Shown piece after piece: positions 20,411 to 29,925 of a stretch of DNA of 64,000 nucleotides. The position numbers and the translations under genes were made by a program. The stretch comes from Psychrobacter glaciei (lineage in GTDB: Bacteria > Pseudomonadota > Gammaproteobacteria > Pseudomonadales > Moraxellaceae), in NCBI RefSeq assembly GCF_014652895.1, contig NZ_BMZR01000009.1, forward strand, positions 1 through 64,000. The letters are read 5' to 3'. Below the pieces are notes generated by a model. The model saw only the letters and a list, made by a program, of their open reading frames with translations. It had not been told where the DNA came from and ran no database searches. The stretch's first letter is position 1. Each line of letters opens with the position of its first letter.

Positions 20411-21622
20411 CTACGCACCCAGTAGTTTACGAATACGGCTGATCGCTTCACGGCTCTCATCGACACTAGCGACAAGCGCAATGCGTACATAACCTTGCCC
20501 AGGGTTTTTACCATTGACTTCACGTGACAGGTAACGCCCAGCTAGTGCATGGATATTGGCCTGCTCGTACAAGGCTTTGACAAATAGTTCATCACCATTG
20601 AACTGCTTAGGCGCTTTGATCCAAAAGTAAAATCCAGCTTCTGGCATCCGCAATTCTAGTAGCTCACCAAGCTCAGACATCCATAAGGCAAACTTTTCTT
20701 GATACAGCGCACGGTTATGCTCAACATGCTTTTCATCCTGCCAAGCCGCGATAGAGGCAAGCTGATGGGGTATTGGCATTGCGCAGCCTTGATAGGTACG
20801 ATATTGCAAATAAGCCTGCAAGATTTTGGCATCGCCTGCCACAAATCCAGAGCGTAAACCCGGCAAGTTTGAGCGCTTGGACAACGAGTGGAATACCACG
20901 CAGTTTTTAAAGTCATGGCGTCCAAAAGCGGCGCAGGCTTGCAATAGACCAATCGGCACCGTATCAAAATATAGCTCGCTATAGCATTCGTCACTAGCAA
21001 TAATAAATTCGTATTGATCTGATAGGCGAATGAGATATTCCCAATCATCCATTGTCATGACCGAACCTGTTGGATTATTCGGACTACAAACGAATAGTAA
21101 CTGCGTGCGCATCCATACTTCTTTTGGTACCGCGCGATAGTCGCCTTTAAAATCATCGTCTAGTGTACAAGGCACAAAGTAGGGCGTTGCTTGTGCCAGT
21201 ATCGCCGCACCTTCGTATATTTGATAAAACGGATTGGGCATGACCACGGTAGGAGATAGACTGCTCTCCGGATTCGCTACATCATGATCAACAACCGCTT
21301 GTACAAAACTAAAAATCGCCTCGCGCGTGCCCATGACTGGCAATACTTCCGTGTTGGCATCGACATGATTTAAGAAAAATCGCTTTTCTAGCCAATGGGC
21401 GATGGTTTGACGTAGCTCAAAAGTACCATTAGTGGTGGGATAACGGCTTATTTTGTCCAAGTTTTCACGTAATACGTCCAGTACAAATTCAGGTGGTTCA
21501 TGTTTTGGTTCACCAATGCCGAGCTTGATTGCACTGTGGTTATGGGCTGGCGTGCTATCAGCAAGTAACGTTGCCATTTTAGCGAAAGGGTAAGGATGCA
21601 GAGAGGTTAAGTTGTGATTCAT
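20411..21622 (-). CDS. dapC: N-succinyldiaminopimelate aminotransferase (DapC-like), PLP class I
   Basis: 403 residues from the ATG at 21622; an in-frame TTG at 21646 is the alternative and neither has a strong ribosome binding site. Fold-type I aminotransferase: LGIGEPKHEPPEFVLDVL near the start, SPNNPTGSVMT (about 190-200), DECYSELYF (Asp binding the PLP ring), and the Schiff-base lysine in SLSKRSNLPGLRSGF (about 243-257). DapC-type enzymes act in lysine and peptidoglycan precursor (diaminopimelate) synthesis. Location beside glnD and map matches the order in Pseudomonas, which supports DapC over other class I aminotransferases. Confidence 0.88.
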   Translation of the reverse strand: MNHNLTSLHPYPFAKMATLLADSTPAHNHSAIKLGIGEPKHEPPEFVLDVLRENLDKISRYPTTNGTFELRQTIAHWLEKRFFLNHVDANTEVLPVMGTREAIFSFVQAVVDHDVANPESSLSPTVVMPNPFYQIYEGAAILAQATPYFVPCTLDDDFKGDYRAVPKEVWMRTQLLFVCSPNNPTGSVMTMDDWEYLIRLSDQYEFIIASDECYSELYFDTVPIGLLQACAAFGRHDFKNCVVFHSLSKRSNLPGLRSGFVAGDAKILQAYLQYRTYQGCAMPIPHQLASIAAWQDEKHVEHNRALYQEKFALWMSELGELLELRMPEAGFYFWIKAPKQFNGDELFVKALYEQANIHALAGRYLSREVNGKNPGQGYVRIALVASVDESREAISRIRKLLGA

Positions 21623-21878
21623 AAGTAGGGTAACTATAATAGACAATTAATAATAAAGTTATAAAGAAAATTTACATTCAAGCAGTGTAGCACTTCTCTT
21701 ATTTTTTGTCTTTTGCTTATCTTGGCTAATTTATCTCCTCTCAAATAGAGGCTCACAGCAAAATTGTGACGTGATAAGTAAATCTAAGACATTGGCATAA
21801 GTTTGGTGCTTTATAACTGATAATAATATAAAAGTGACTGTCAGCGGTAACGACAGATTATGGTAAGGATGATTTGAC

Positions 21879-22550
21879 ATGGCTAGTGTCTCAAAAACTG
21901 ATGATCTCAATGCCAAAAATATCCAGAATAAAAATTTGGGTAACAGTACGCCGCGCGCAGAGTTATACAAACAATTGAAACAGCGAGAGAATCATTGGTG
22001 GCAGGCGCGCCATCATTTGATTCGCCTGCAAGAGCGGCAGATGTTTTGGTTCGGTGACAACAGCTTTATGATGTGGCTATTGTGGCAGTTGGTCAGCTAT
22101 GTGGTCGTGGCTACGGTACTTATGTTACTTAGTAGGCTATTTAGCATATCGCTACCTTTGTGGCAGTATGTCGCTTTATTTGTGCTACAAACGCTGATTT
22201 TCATCATTATGCTGGCTTTCAAAGGTCGATTGGCCAACAACTTGCAACGCCGAATTAATGAACAGGAAGTACTGCGGGAAGAGGCGCTAAACGAGATGAT
22301 TATCTTGGCAGATGACAGTCTCTATCTCGATGTTCATGCCAAAGCACCTATTTCCTTGCAAGCGCTTTATGAGCATTATGATGCCAAGTTCCATCTTTCA
22401 AGTTTGCAGTGCTTGTTAAAAAAAGAGGTCGATGCTGGACGATTACTGTTAGGTGAACAACAGGTTGAGGCAAATATCTTGCCACCAGATTTGGCTGATG
22501 ACGAGCTCAACGCTCATGCCAACGAGATGATATATAGAAGTATCCTATAA
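21879..22550 (+). CDS. Conserved-looking membrane protein of unknown function
   Basis: 223 residues. Polar N-terminus, a charged Trp/Arg-rich segment (about 34-60), two membrane helices (about 65-88 and 94-113), then a cytoplasmic helical part (about 115-220) with LDVHAKAPISLQALYEHYDAKFHLSSLQCLLKKEVDAGRLLL, which looks like a small winged-helix or adaptor region. AAGGATGA precedes the ATG. It lies on the opposite strand between dapC and glnD and breaks an otherwise conserved order. No family recognised. Confidence 0.78.
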   Translation: MASVSKTDDLNAKNIQNKNLGNSTPRAELYKQLKQRENHWWQARHHLIRLQERQMFWFGDNSFMMWLLWQLVSYVVVATVLMLLSRLFSISLPLWQYVALFVLQTLIFIIMLAFKGRLANNLQRRINEQEVLREEALNEMIILADDSLYLDVHAKAPISLQALYEHYDAKFHLSSLQCLLKKEVDAGRLLLGEQQVEANILPPDLADDELNAHANEMIYRSIL

Positions 22551-22730
22551 ACTCTGCTATCTATTCCGATAACTTTTTATCATGAAAGTAAGATTTTTAC
22601 TGTATGAAAAATAGATTGATGCTAAACGGCATGACCTGCTTATCTAGCACCAATCTACTTTTTACGTTAAAGCGCCAATCCCAATCCACAATATTCGTTA
22701 CTCGTTAAACTTCTTAATAGACCACACTGC

Positions 22731-25478
22731 TTAAGTTGCAGCACTATCGCTATGTAAGCTCAGACTCGTTGTCAATGCCGTTTTTAACGTTTCTAACTTG
22801 TCGGCAGACAAAGGCTCGTCATTTTGATCACTGATATAAAACATATCCTCTGCACGCTCGCCTAGTGTGGTAATGCGAGCCGCATGTACCTCAATTTTCT
22901 CCTGCAAGAATACTTGTCCCACCCGTGCCAGTAGCCCTGGCTGATCGAGGGTTTCTAAGCTCATAATGTGCTGACCTGATGCTTCATTAAACTCAAAATT
23001 AATCACCGTCTTCACCTCAAAATGTCTGAGCTGACGCGGCATTCGTTTATTCGTAAGCTTCAGTACGGTGGGGTCTTTAAAGGCATTGATTAAGCGCTGC
23101 TTAAGCTCTTGCTGACTGTCTTCATCGACCAATAATGTGCCACTAGGATCTAGCAGTACATAAGAATCCAACGCAAAATCACGAGTGGCAGTGATGATGC
23201 GTGCGTCTAAAACATCTAGATTCATTTGATCAAATACGGCCATAGTGACGGCAAATAGGTTTGTCTGATCTTGGGTGTAAACAAAGACCTGCACAGCATC
23301 CAGTGCCAGCTCACGATGCTCTCGCAGTACCACCAATGGTGGGCTATCGGCATTAGAGGCAAGCCCAATCGGTGGATGGTTCAAAATGGCTTCGGTATGC
23401 CATAAAATATCTTCAGCAATCTCACGCAAGAAGTACTCATCACCTAAGTCATCCCACAGTCTAAGTACCTCACTGCGGTTCATGTGCTGATTATCGACGT
23501 TATCCAACATGACCATTGCTTGCTTGTGCGTGGCGCTGATCATGTCTTGACGATTGGTTGGCGCATCGATATCAGCACGTAAAATACGACGCGTTTGCGA
23601 GTATAACTGTTTCATCAAGGTCGCCCGCCAGCTGTTCCATAACTGTGGATTGGTCGCGTTCATATCGGCGACGGTCAGTACGTACAGATGATTCAGGTGG
23701 GTGACGTTGCCAACCAAATCAGCGAAAAGTGTCACCACTTCTGGATCTGAAATGTCTTTTTTCTGCGCGGTCATCGACATCAATAAATGATAGCGGGTCA
23801 GCCAACCAACCAAATTGGCATCTGCTTTACTCATGCCATGTGCCAAGCAAAACTCAATCGACTCAGTTTCACCAAGCAAGCTATGATTGCCACCGCGACC
23901 TTTCGCAATGTCATGGAACATGGCTGCTAATACTAAAATTTCTTTACGCTCAATACGCTGAAAGAGGGAGCTGACCAGTGGAAAGTCTTCATAAAAATTC
24001 GGATCGGTAAAGCGGTGCAAGATGCGAATCAAAAACAACGTATGGGCATCAACGGTATAACGGTGGAATAAATCATACTGCATCAGACCGGTGACTTGGG
24101 AAAAAGCAGGAATATAATTGCCCAAAACGCCATAGCGATTCATGGTACGCAGGCGATGAAACAAGTAGTTTTGTTCTTTTAAATTGGCCAAAAATAGCGT
24201 TTGGTGATTAGGGTTGTCGCGGTAAGTTTGATCGATACCGCGCGCGGCGATTTTTAGCGCTCGTAATGTATGCGTCCGGACGTTTTTGATACCGTACTGA
24301 CCCATGAGTAAAAACATCTCTAGAATTGATTCAGGATGCTGAGCAAAAACGCGATGATGCGCCATGGCGATTTGGTCGCCAACTTGGTTGAAACGCGCAT
24401 TAATCGGCTGCTTTTTCGGACGCTCATCATCAGGTAGATTGGGCTCTATGATTGTCTCATAATAGTGATTGGTCAGCATCTCAGACAGCGTTGATATCTG
24501 CATGGCACAGCGATAATAGTCGCGCATAAAGCGCTCAACAGCGGCATTGGGTTGATCATCCGGCTGTGCCTCATAACCCATCAGCTGGGCAATGTCACGT
24601 TGGTAATCAAACAGTAGCTTGTTTTCGTTACGTCCAGTCAATTCGTGCAAGTAATGCCGTATTTGCCATAAATAACCTTCGGCAAAGCTCAGCTCGTCGA
24701 ACTCTTTTTCGGTCAAAAAGTTCTGCTGTACCAGATCATAGAGCTTAGTGACCCGAAAATAACGTTTGGTTACCCAGCCGATAATATGAATGTCACGCAG
24801 GCCACCAGGCGCTGTTTTGATATTCGGTTCTAGATTATATTCCGTCGCATTATGCTGCAAGTAACGCGCTCTGGCTTCCTCGGTTTTTACCTCAAAAAAA
24901 GCGCGCGGCGACCATTGCTTATTGACAATTTGAGCCGGAAAATCTTGCAAAGCGTCGTTACCAATCAGGAGCCGAGCTTCTAACTGCGCACTAGCAATCG
25001 TATGATCGAGCGCAGCTTCCAAAGCATCATTCACGCTACGTACAGAGAGGGCGGGCTCCAGCCCTATATCCCACAACAGCGCCACCAACCGATCGATTTT
25101 CCCACTGGCATCAGTGCCAACTTCATCAGGGGAGAGTAGTAAAATATCAATATCTGAATAAAGCGACAGCTCACCGCGACCATAACCACCGGTGGCGAAT
25201 AATGCCAAATCGGTCTTATCCAGCTCAAACCATTTAAACAAGGCGATGAGTAAGCCATCAATAGCACACGCGCGTGCTGCCACTAATTGACGAATATTGA
25301 CACCACGCTCAAGCGCGCGGCTGATATCCAAATTTATTTGGGTTAACCATTCAGGAATACCGAGTAGGGTTTTTTCCGTTGCATTCGTCGCCGGTTGCAA
25401 GGAGTCGACAGTCGCGGTCTTAGATGAAAATGAAGGGAGCGGTGTCAGATCAATCGATGCGGCATCACAAGTAAACAT
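22731..25478 (-). CDS. glnD: Bifunctional uridylyltransferase/uridylyl-removing enzyme (PII regulator)
   Basis: 915 residues, standard for GlnD. It uridylylates PII proteins when glutamine is low and removes UMP when it is high, controlling glutamine synthetase and nitrogen genes. Nucleotidyltransferase motif ATGGYGRGELSLYSDIDILLL with the DxD pair (about 90-110); HD hydrolase domain with AAMFHDIAKGRGGNHSLLGETES (about 513-535, HD pair); two C-terminal ACT domains (about 720-800 and 830-905, the second VKTVINFEFNEASGQHIMSLETLDQPGLLARVGQVF) that sense glutamine. GGGATAAC precedes the ATG. Same strand as and downstream of map. Confidence 0.97.
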   Translation of the reverse strand: MFTCDAASIDLTPLPSFSSKTATVDSLQPATNATEKTLLGIPEWLTQINLDISRALERGVNIRQLVAARACAIDGLLIALFKWFELDKTDLALFATGGYGRGELSLYSDIDILLLSPDEVGTDASGKIDRLVALLWDIGLEPALSVRSVNDALEAALDHTIASAQLEARLLIGNDALQDFPAQIVNKQWSPRAFFEVKTEEARARYLQHNATEYNLEPNIKTAPGGLRDIHIIGWVTKRYFRVTKLYDLVQQNFLTEKEFDELSFAEGYLWQIRHYLHELTGRNENKLLFDYQRDIAQLMGYEAQPDDQPNAAVERFMRDYYRCAMQISTLSEMLTNHYYETIIEPNLPDDERPKKQPINARFNQVGDQIAMAHHRVFAQHPESILEMFLLMGQYGIKNVRTHTLRALKIAARGIDQTYRDNPNHQTLFLANLKEQNYLFHRLRTMNRYGVLGNYIPAFSQVTGLMQYDLFHRYTVDAHTLFLIRILHRFTDPNFYEDFPLVSSLFQRIERKEILVLAAMFHDIAKGRGGNHSLLGETESIEFCLAHGMSKADANLVGWLTRYHLLMSMTAQKKDISDPEVVTLFADLVGNVTHLNHLYVLTVADMNATNPQLWNSWRATLMKQLYSQTRRILRADIDAPTNRQDMISATHKQAMVMLDNVDNQHMNRSEVLRLWDDLGDEYFLREIAEDILWHTEAILNHPPIGLASNADSPPLVVLREHRELALDAVQVFVYTQDQTNLFAVTMAVFDQMNLDVLDARIITATRDFALDSYVLLDPSGTLLVDEDSQQELKQRLINAFKDPTVLKLTNKRMPRQLRHFEVKTVINFEFNEASGQHIMSLETLDQPGLLARVGQVFLQEKIEVHAARITTLGERAEDMFYISDQNDEPLSADKLETLKTALTTSLSLHSDSAAT

Positions 25479-25672
25479 GAGTGTTATCCCGTTAAGAGTT
25501 TAAAAATAAAACATTTCAGCTGAAAAGCGTAGAATCACCAGTGTGCTGGTAGCTGATAAAAGCCACAAATAGAAGTTACTAATATAAGTTATTAATATAA
25601 GTTATTAAGTCATCAGAGTATAAAGATAAAAAGCGGGTAAGCACAATACTCAATATGCCTGAATTATTGGCC

Positions 25673-25702
25673 AAAAAAAAGACCGCCTAAGCGATCTTTT
25701 AT
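25673..25702 (-). terminator. Rho-independent terminator of map
   Basis: On the minus strand GATCGC / GCGGTC (one U-G wobble, loop TTAG) is followed by eight T. It ends the map transcript, so glnD needs its own promoter in 25479-25672. That gap also has a short direct repeat (AATATAAGTTATT twice, about 25579-25606). Confidence 0.85.
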
Positions 25703-25706
25703 GATG

Positions 25707-26504
25707 TTACTGTGTTAAAAAACTTAAATCTTCTTCAGGGCGGGCAGTAAACACCTCACAGCCATTGTCTGTGACGACCATGGTGTGCTCCCACTGCGCA
25801 GACAGTTTGCGGTCTTTGGTAATCGCCGTCCATTCATCAGGTAAGATTTTGGTCTGCCACTTACCTTCATTAATCATGGGTTCGATGGTGAAGGTCATAC
25901 CTGTTTTTAGCTCGAACCCTGTGCCTTTTTTGCCATAGTGCATGACTTGTGGTTCGTGATGGAATTCATTACTGATACCATGCCCACAGAACTCACGAAC
26001 GATACTGAAACGCTCAGGCTCGACCACTTCTTGAATCGCAGCACCTACATCGCCTAGGCGTGCGCCATCTTTGACAACACTCATGCCAGCATAGAGGGCA
26101 TCTTGTGCCACTTTACAGATACGCTTTGCCATAATGGAGCCATTGCCCACGATCCACATTTTTGAGGTATCGCCATAATAGCCATCTTTGATAACCGTCA
26201 CATCGATATTAATGATGTCGCCATCTTTTAGCAGTTTCTTTTCACTTGGGATACCATGACAAACCACATGATTGACCGAGGTGCAGATTGATTTTGGGAA
26301 ACCATTGTAATTAAGTGGCGCTGGAATAGCACCTTGTACATTGACAATATAGTCATGAGCAATTTGATTCAATGCTTCGGTGCTGACGCCCACTTTAACG
26401 TGCTCGTCTAACATTACCAGCAAATCGCTAGCAAGTTTACCGGCCACGCGCATTTTTTCTATGGCTTCTGGGGACTGGATAAGAGATTTTTTAATCATCA
26501 TCAT
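25707..26504 (-). CDS. map: Methionine aminopeptidase type I
   Basis: 265 residues. Removes the N-terminal Met from nascent proteins using a dinuclear metal centre. Ligands visible: Asp in DIINIDVTVIKDGYYGDTSKMW (two Asp of the DxxxxxxxxxxD pair, about 96-115), His in REFCGHGISNEFHHEPQV (about 172-189), Glu in FTIEPMINEG (about 207-216) and Glu in QWEHTMVVT (about 236-244). Length is that of the E. coli enzyme. Three Met codons open the frame; the exact start is uncertain by two codons. Confidence 0.97.
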   Translation of the reverse strand: MMMIKKSLIQSPEAIEKMRVAGKLASDLLVMLDEHVKVGVSTEALNQIAHDYIVNVQGAIPAPLNYNGFPKSICTSVNHVVCHGIPSEKKLLKDGDIINIDVTVIKDGYYGDTSKMWIVGNGSIMAKRICKVAQDALYAGMSVVKDGARLGDVGAAIQEVVEPERFSIVREFCGHGISNEFHHEPQVMHYGKKGTGFELKTGMTFTIEPMINEGKWQTKILPDEWTAITKDRKLSAQWEHTMVVTDNGCEVFTARPEEDLSFLTQ

Positions 26505-26536
26505 CTATCTTATAATTATGGGTTTAATGTGAGTAG

Positions 26537-26542
26537 ATTATA
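26537..26542 (-). promoter_or_regulatory. Probable -10 box of the map promoter
   Basis: Read on the minus strand the sequence is TATAAT preceded by TATGG, 33 bases before the map start codon. A weak -35 candidate (ACTGTC/CTGTCA) lies 16-17 bases further upstream. Sequence-only call. Confidence 0.45.
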
Positions 26543-26797
26543 CCATAAATGGGTTGATGACAGTTTTACGTTAAGTGATAGCTAACCTATCATTGTGATT
26601 GATAATAATTGCTTTACAGCCAAATCAGGGCGGTTATGACTGTTCAGTCACGGTAATATATTCATATTTTGACAAATTAGTTGAATGTTACAGAATATAT
26701 AAGTAATGTAATTTTGTCTGCTAAAGGGATTAGCAGCAATCTTTACTCCTTTTGGGAGGTAAAGATAACCAAAATTATTGATGACAAGGATGTTGTT

Positions 26798-27874
26798 ATG
26801 ACTCTAAAGACCTCTTTTGCTGCAGCTGTTACGCCCAGCGCATTTTTACCTTCACTCGGTGCTATCGCTGCCGGCATCCTCCTGATGACCTTGCAAACCA
26901 CATCTGCTCAAGCAGCTGGACAGTATTATAACTGTGCTAATGCCAACGGTTGCAAGCTGGTTGATAGTAAATACTTCACCTCGAGTTACACTAAAACTCA
27001 GTATCCGGTCGTCATGGCTCATGGACTTGGTGGCTTCACTACGATGTTTGGGCTCGTTGATTACTTTAATGGAATACCTGGAGAGTTGATGAAAGGTGGC
27101 TCAGAGGTATATACCACCAAAACATCAGCCGTCAATAACAGTGAGATTCGTGGAGAGCAGCTGCTACAACAGGTCAAGACCATCACTGCCATTTCAGGCA
27201 AATCTAAAGTCAATCTATTTGGGCACAGTCAAGGCGGTATAGACATCCGTTATGTCGCTGGTGTTGCGCCAAAATATGTGGCGTCAGTGACAGCAGTATC
27301 AAGTCCAGAGCAAGGGTCAAAAACGGCAGATTTTGTCAAAAATACGCTTGAGCCAAATAACAATACTGGAAGCCCGTCAAACATCACTACAGAGTTAGTA
27401 TCAGGGCTGTTTAATTTGATTGGTGGCTTTACAGATATCGGCTCTGGTATTAGTTTCTCAGAGATTCAAGAACAAGATGGCTGGCAAACATTGATGGCGC
27501 TATCGACCGATGGTGCTGCCCAATTTAACGCTAAATTCCCTGCTGCCATGCCAACCAGTTATTGTGGTCAGCCGACCAGCACTGCTGCCAATGGCATCAA
27601 ATACTATTCATTTAGTGGTGTTGGACAAATAACGAGCGTACTTGATCCTAGTGATTATATATTGGCAGTAACGGGTGTACCGTTTGCAGGCGAGTCTAAT
27701 GATGGTTTGGTATCTGCCTGCTCAAGCCGTCTTGGTTATGTGATTCGTGATAATTATAGAATGAATCACTTAGATTCAGCCGATCAAGTGCTAAGTTTGA
27801 CAGCATGGGGAGAGTCTGAGCCAAAATCTATTTATCGTACTCAGGTTAATCGTCTTAAAAATGCCAACCTTTAA
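26798..27874 (+). CDS. lipA: Secreted triacylglycerol lipase, LifO-dependent family I
   Basis: 358 residues from the ATG at 26798 (AAGGATG upstream); the longer in-frame start at 26681 would put a polar segment before the signal peptide. Signal peptide about 1-42 ending AQA-AG. Alpha/beta hydrolase: oxyanion segment YPVVMAHGLGGF, nucleophile elbow GHSQGG (Ser 144), Asp in ESNDGLVSACSSRLG and His in YRMNHLDSADQVL. Two cysteines late in the chain may form the disulphide known in Burkholderia/Pseudomonas lipases. Exported by type II secretion after folding by the chaperone encoded 29 bases downstream. Cold-adapted Psychrobacter lipases of this type are well known. Confidence 0.95.
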   Translation: MTLKTSFAAAVTPSAFLPSLGAIAAGILLMTLQTTSAQAAGQYYNCANANGCKLVDSKYFTSSYTKTQYPVVMAHGLGGFTTMFGLVDYFNGIPGELMKGGSEVYTTKTSAVNNSEIRGEQLLQQVKTITAISGKSKVNLFGHSQGGIDIRYVAGVAPKYVASVTAVSSPEQGSKTADFVKNTLEPNNNTGSPSNITTELVSGLFNLIGGFTDIGSGISFSEIQEQDGWQTLMALSTDGAAQFNAKFPAAMPTSYCGQPTSTAANGIKYYSFSGVGQITSVLDPSDYILAVTGVPFAGESNDGLVSACSSRLGYVIRDNYRMNHLDSADQVLSLTAWGESEPKSIYRTQVNRLKNANL

Positions 27875-27903
27875 GCTGACTTATAAGATAAGAACTCTCA
27901 TTT

Positions 27904-29007
27904 ATGTCGAATAATCGCCGTCCAGCCTATTTATCAATCGTTATAATTGCCGTGGTCACCATAGTCGTGACGGCGGCGGTTATTATGTGGTTCAAACCTG
28001 ATCATACGAGTACGGCTCTAGCGCAACCAGCATCCAATGCTCTGGGCGAGGAGGCTGAGGGTACTCTATCAACTGCGCTGGCGGCGGGTCAAATGCTACC
28101 AACGACTGCGACCCAAAATCAGTCTTTATTTGTCACAGGATTGGAACGTTTGCCGCGTTCCTTAAAGGGTACTCAAATTGATGGCGAAATCATCATTGAT
28201 GAAAACAAACAGTTGGTCGTCACTCAAGGGTTACGGCGCTTATTTGATTATTTTTTATCCGCACTAGGAGAGGAGGACGAAGCCGTTATATTTGCGCGTG
28301 TTGAGAGTTACATTCGTCATCACACCCCAGAGCCTGCGGCCAGTCAAGCGGTCGCTATATTTGGCAAGTATGTTGCGTATCTCAAAGCACTTCCAGAGAT
28401 AGAAAAGCGTTATGGCAATCTACAACTACAAGCGACAAAAAGTGGTGAACTGGATTTAAACGCTGTGGCACAGCAACAACAAGATGTGACCAAGCTACGT
28501 CAGCAATATTTTGCAAAGGACACCATTAGTGCGTTTTTTGGTACAGAGGATGACTATGATGACTATAGTGTAGAGATGGTCAGAATCAACCAAAACAAGC
28601 AAACCTCTGAGGCACAAAAAGAAGCCGCCAGACAAGACTATATCAGCCGCTTGCCAGATAGTGTCACCAAAGCCAATATCGTGCAGCAAGCCAACCTTGG
28701 TGAGCTTATGGCTCGTACTGAACAAATGAAAGCTCGTGGCGCGACGCCTGAAGCACTATACAATATGCGCCGAGAGCTAGTAGGTGCGCCAGCAGCAAAG
28801 AGACTGGCGCAAGTAGACCAAGAGGATGCCAGTTTTGACCAGCGCTTTACTCAATATCAAACACAAAAACAGCGCTTGTTAAGCCAAAGTGGAGATCAAG
28901 CTCAAGCGCAAATTCAGGTAAACCAACTTGAGCAGCAGCTATTTGACGATGCTGAGCGTAAACGCTTGTCAGGTTATGCGGCTCTACAAGAGACGAAGAC
29001 TCAATAA
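27904..29007 (+). CDS. lifO: Lipase-specific foldase (LifO/LimA), inner-membrane anchored
   Basis: 367 residues. One N-terminal membrane helix (about 10-30), an Ala/Pro-rich spacer, then the extended helical foldase. The family motif RxxFDY(F/C)L(S/T)A is seen as RRLFDYFLSALGE (about 104-116). It acts as a steric chaperone in the periplasm on LipA only. The pair lipA-lifO with a 29-base gap is the standard operon. The C-terminal part is a Gln/Arg-rich coiled coil (AQAQIQVNQLEQQLFDDAERKRL). Confidence 0.95.
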   Translation: MSNNRRPAYLSIVIIAVVTIVVTAAVIMWFKPDHTSTALAQPASNALGEEAEGTLSTALAAGQMLPTTATQNQSLFVTGLERLPRSLKGTQIDGEIIIDENKQLVVTQGLRRLFDYFLSALGEEDEAVIFARVESYIRHHTPEPAASQAVAIFGKYVAYLKALPEIEKRYGNLQLQATKSGELDLNAVAQQQQDVTKLRQQYFAKDTISAFFGTEDDYDDYSVEMVRINQNKQTSEAQKEAARQDYISRLPDSVTKANIVQQANLGELMARTEQMKARGATPEALYNMRRELVGAPAAKRLAQVDQEDASFDQRFTQYQTQKQRLLSQSGDQAQAQIQVNQLEQQLFDDAERKRLSGYAALQETKTQ

Positions 29008-29180
29008 GCGTATTTCATTAACATTAATTAACTTACAGTGATGTAAGAGACAAGTATGCTAAAAGTGCAAATAAGTTATGGTCATTGGGAGAAGGACAGC
29101 CCACTATTTATAGCTTTAGTACAATGATATTTGTACTTCATTTGAACCAAAAGTGTTTTAAAACTATTCTAGGAGCTTAT

Positions 29181-29312
29181 ATGAAAAACATGACCAAAGC
29201 ATTGATGACAGGTATTTTAATGGTGACAGTATTGGTAGGTTGCCAATCTATGTCAAGTATGACGGCACCTGCTACTGATCAGCCAAATATAACTGGTACA
29301 GACGTTATCTAA
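29181..29312 (+). pseudogene. Truncated lipoprotein, paralogue of the META-domain protein at 29926
   Basis: 43 residues from the ATG at 29181 (AGGAG upstream): MKNMTKALMTGILMVTVLVGC then a short tail ending TGTDVI and a TAA stop. The lipobox VLVGC predicts an acylated Cys near residue 21. Both the DNA around the start (AGGAGCTTATATGAAAAACATG versus the same stretch at 29915) and the protein match the intact gene at 29926, which continues with DILQAHHW where this one stops. A +1 shift after codon 42 would add about 20 codons (VVADNFTETQIDYLRYQ). A decayed duplicate is most likely; a real mini-lipoprotein is possible. Confidence 0.6.
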
Positions 29313-29415
29313 AGTGGTGGCTGATAATTTTACTGAAACCCAGATTGACTATTTAAGGTATCAGTAAGCGGCACTAGCAGTCATATGCAGTGCCATATTA
29401 TAGTTATACGACATC

Positions 29416-29446
29416 AAAAAACCTCACTATTTAGTGGGGTTTTTTT
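29416..29446 (+). terminator. Rho-independent terminator after the truncated lipoprotein
   Basis: AAAAAACCTCACT / AGTGGGGTTTTTTT with loop ATTT. Closely similar in sequence to the terminator at 30459, which follows the intact paralogue, so gene and terminator were duplicated together. Confidence 0.85.
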
Positions 29447-29467
29447 ATGTCAGTGCTCACCTGACAC

Positions 29468-29575
29468 CATAGTCAGAGCACTTTTAAACCGCTACGGTGT
29501 TACCCGTCCTAGATGTACTCAGTGTACTATCTGCGGTCGGTCGCCTTGTAGTGATTCTAAAATTCCTTGACTATA
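29468..29575. repeat. TATAGTC element, copy E (108 bp)
   Basis: Starts CATAGTC and ends GACTATA. Internal landmarks shared with the other copies: TCGGTCGCCTTGTA (29537-29550) against TCGGTTGCCTTGTA at 32498-32511. The internal stem here is CGCTAC (29490-29495) with GTAGTG (29548-29553). Most diverged copy. The rest of 29576-29925 holds only the short repeat at 29622. Confidence 0.65.
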
Positions 29576-29621
29576 GGATGTATCATCATTTTAAGAACAC
29601 TAAATATATCAATGTGCTAAT

Positions 29622-29642
29622 TGAGGACACGCCCTAGCTGCT
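29622..29642. repeat. Short intergenic repeat, copy 2 (GAGGACACGCCC type)
   Basis: Matches 14718-14738 at 20 of 21 positions. It sits in a gene-free stretch before the META-domain lipoprotein. Confidence 0.5.
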
Positions 29643-29925
29643 TTAGACAAGACATCAGTAAGGTGTTAGCATCGTTAGTGAATAAGGTCAATAGCAAACA
29701 TCCGGTCAACTTCGCATTGCAACAAAACCTCCTTCAAGTAACCACTCAATTCATAATGACAGCTCATTGTGAGTCATACAAAATATCGTCATTGTTTAAA
29801 ACAATGAATAAGACAATAAACGAATCATAATAAAACCAAAATTTTCACTAGGTCTGTAAAGGGTGCATTCACTGCAAGATTTATAGGTAGTGAAAATTTC
29901 AGGTTCAATAAGACGAGGAACTTAT

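Noticed and set aside
21731-21970. A minus-strand frame overlapping the start of the gene at 21879
   Set aside because: It overlaps a better-supported gene on the opposite strand and has no family features.
29621-29830. A 69-codon frame in the gap before the META-domain gene
   Set aside because: It starts inside a repeated intergenic sequence, has no ribosome binding site and no recognisable protein features.
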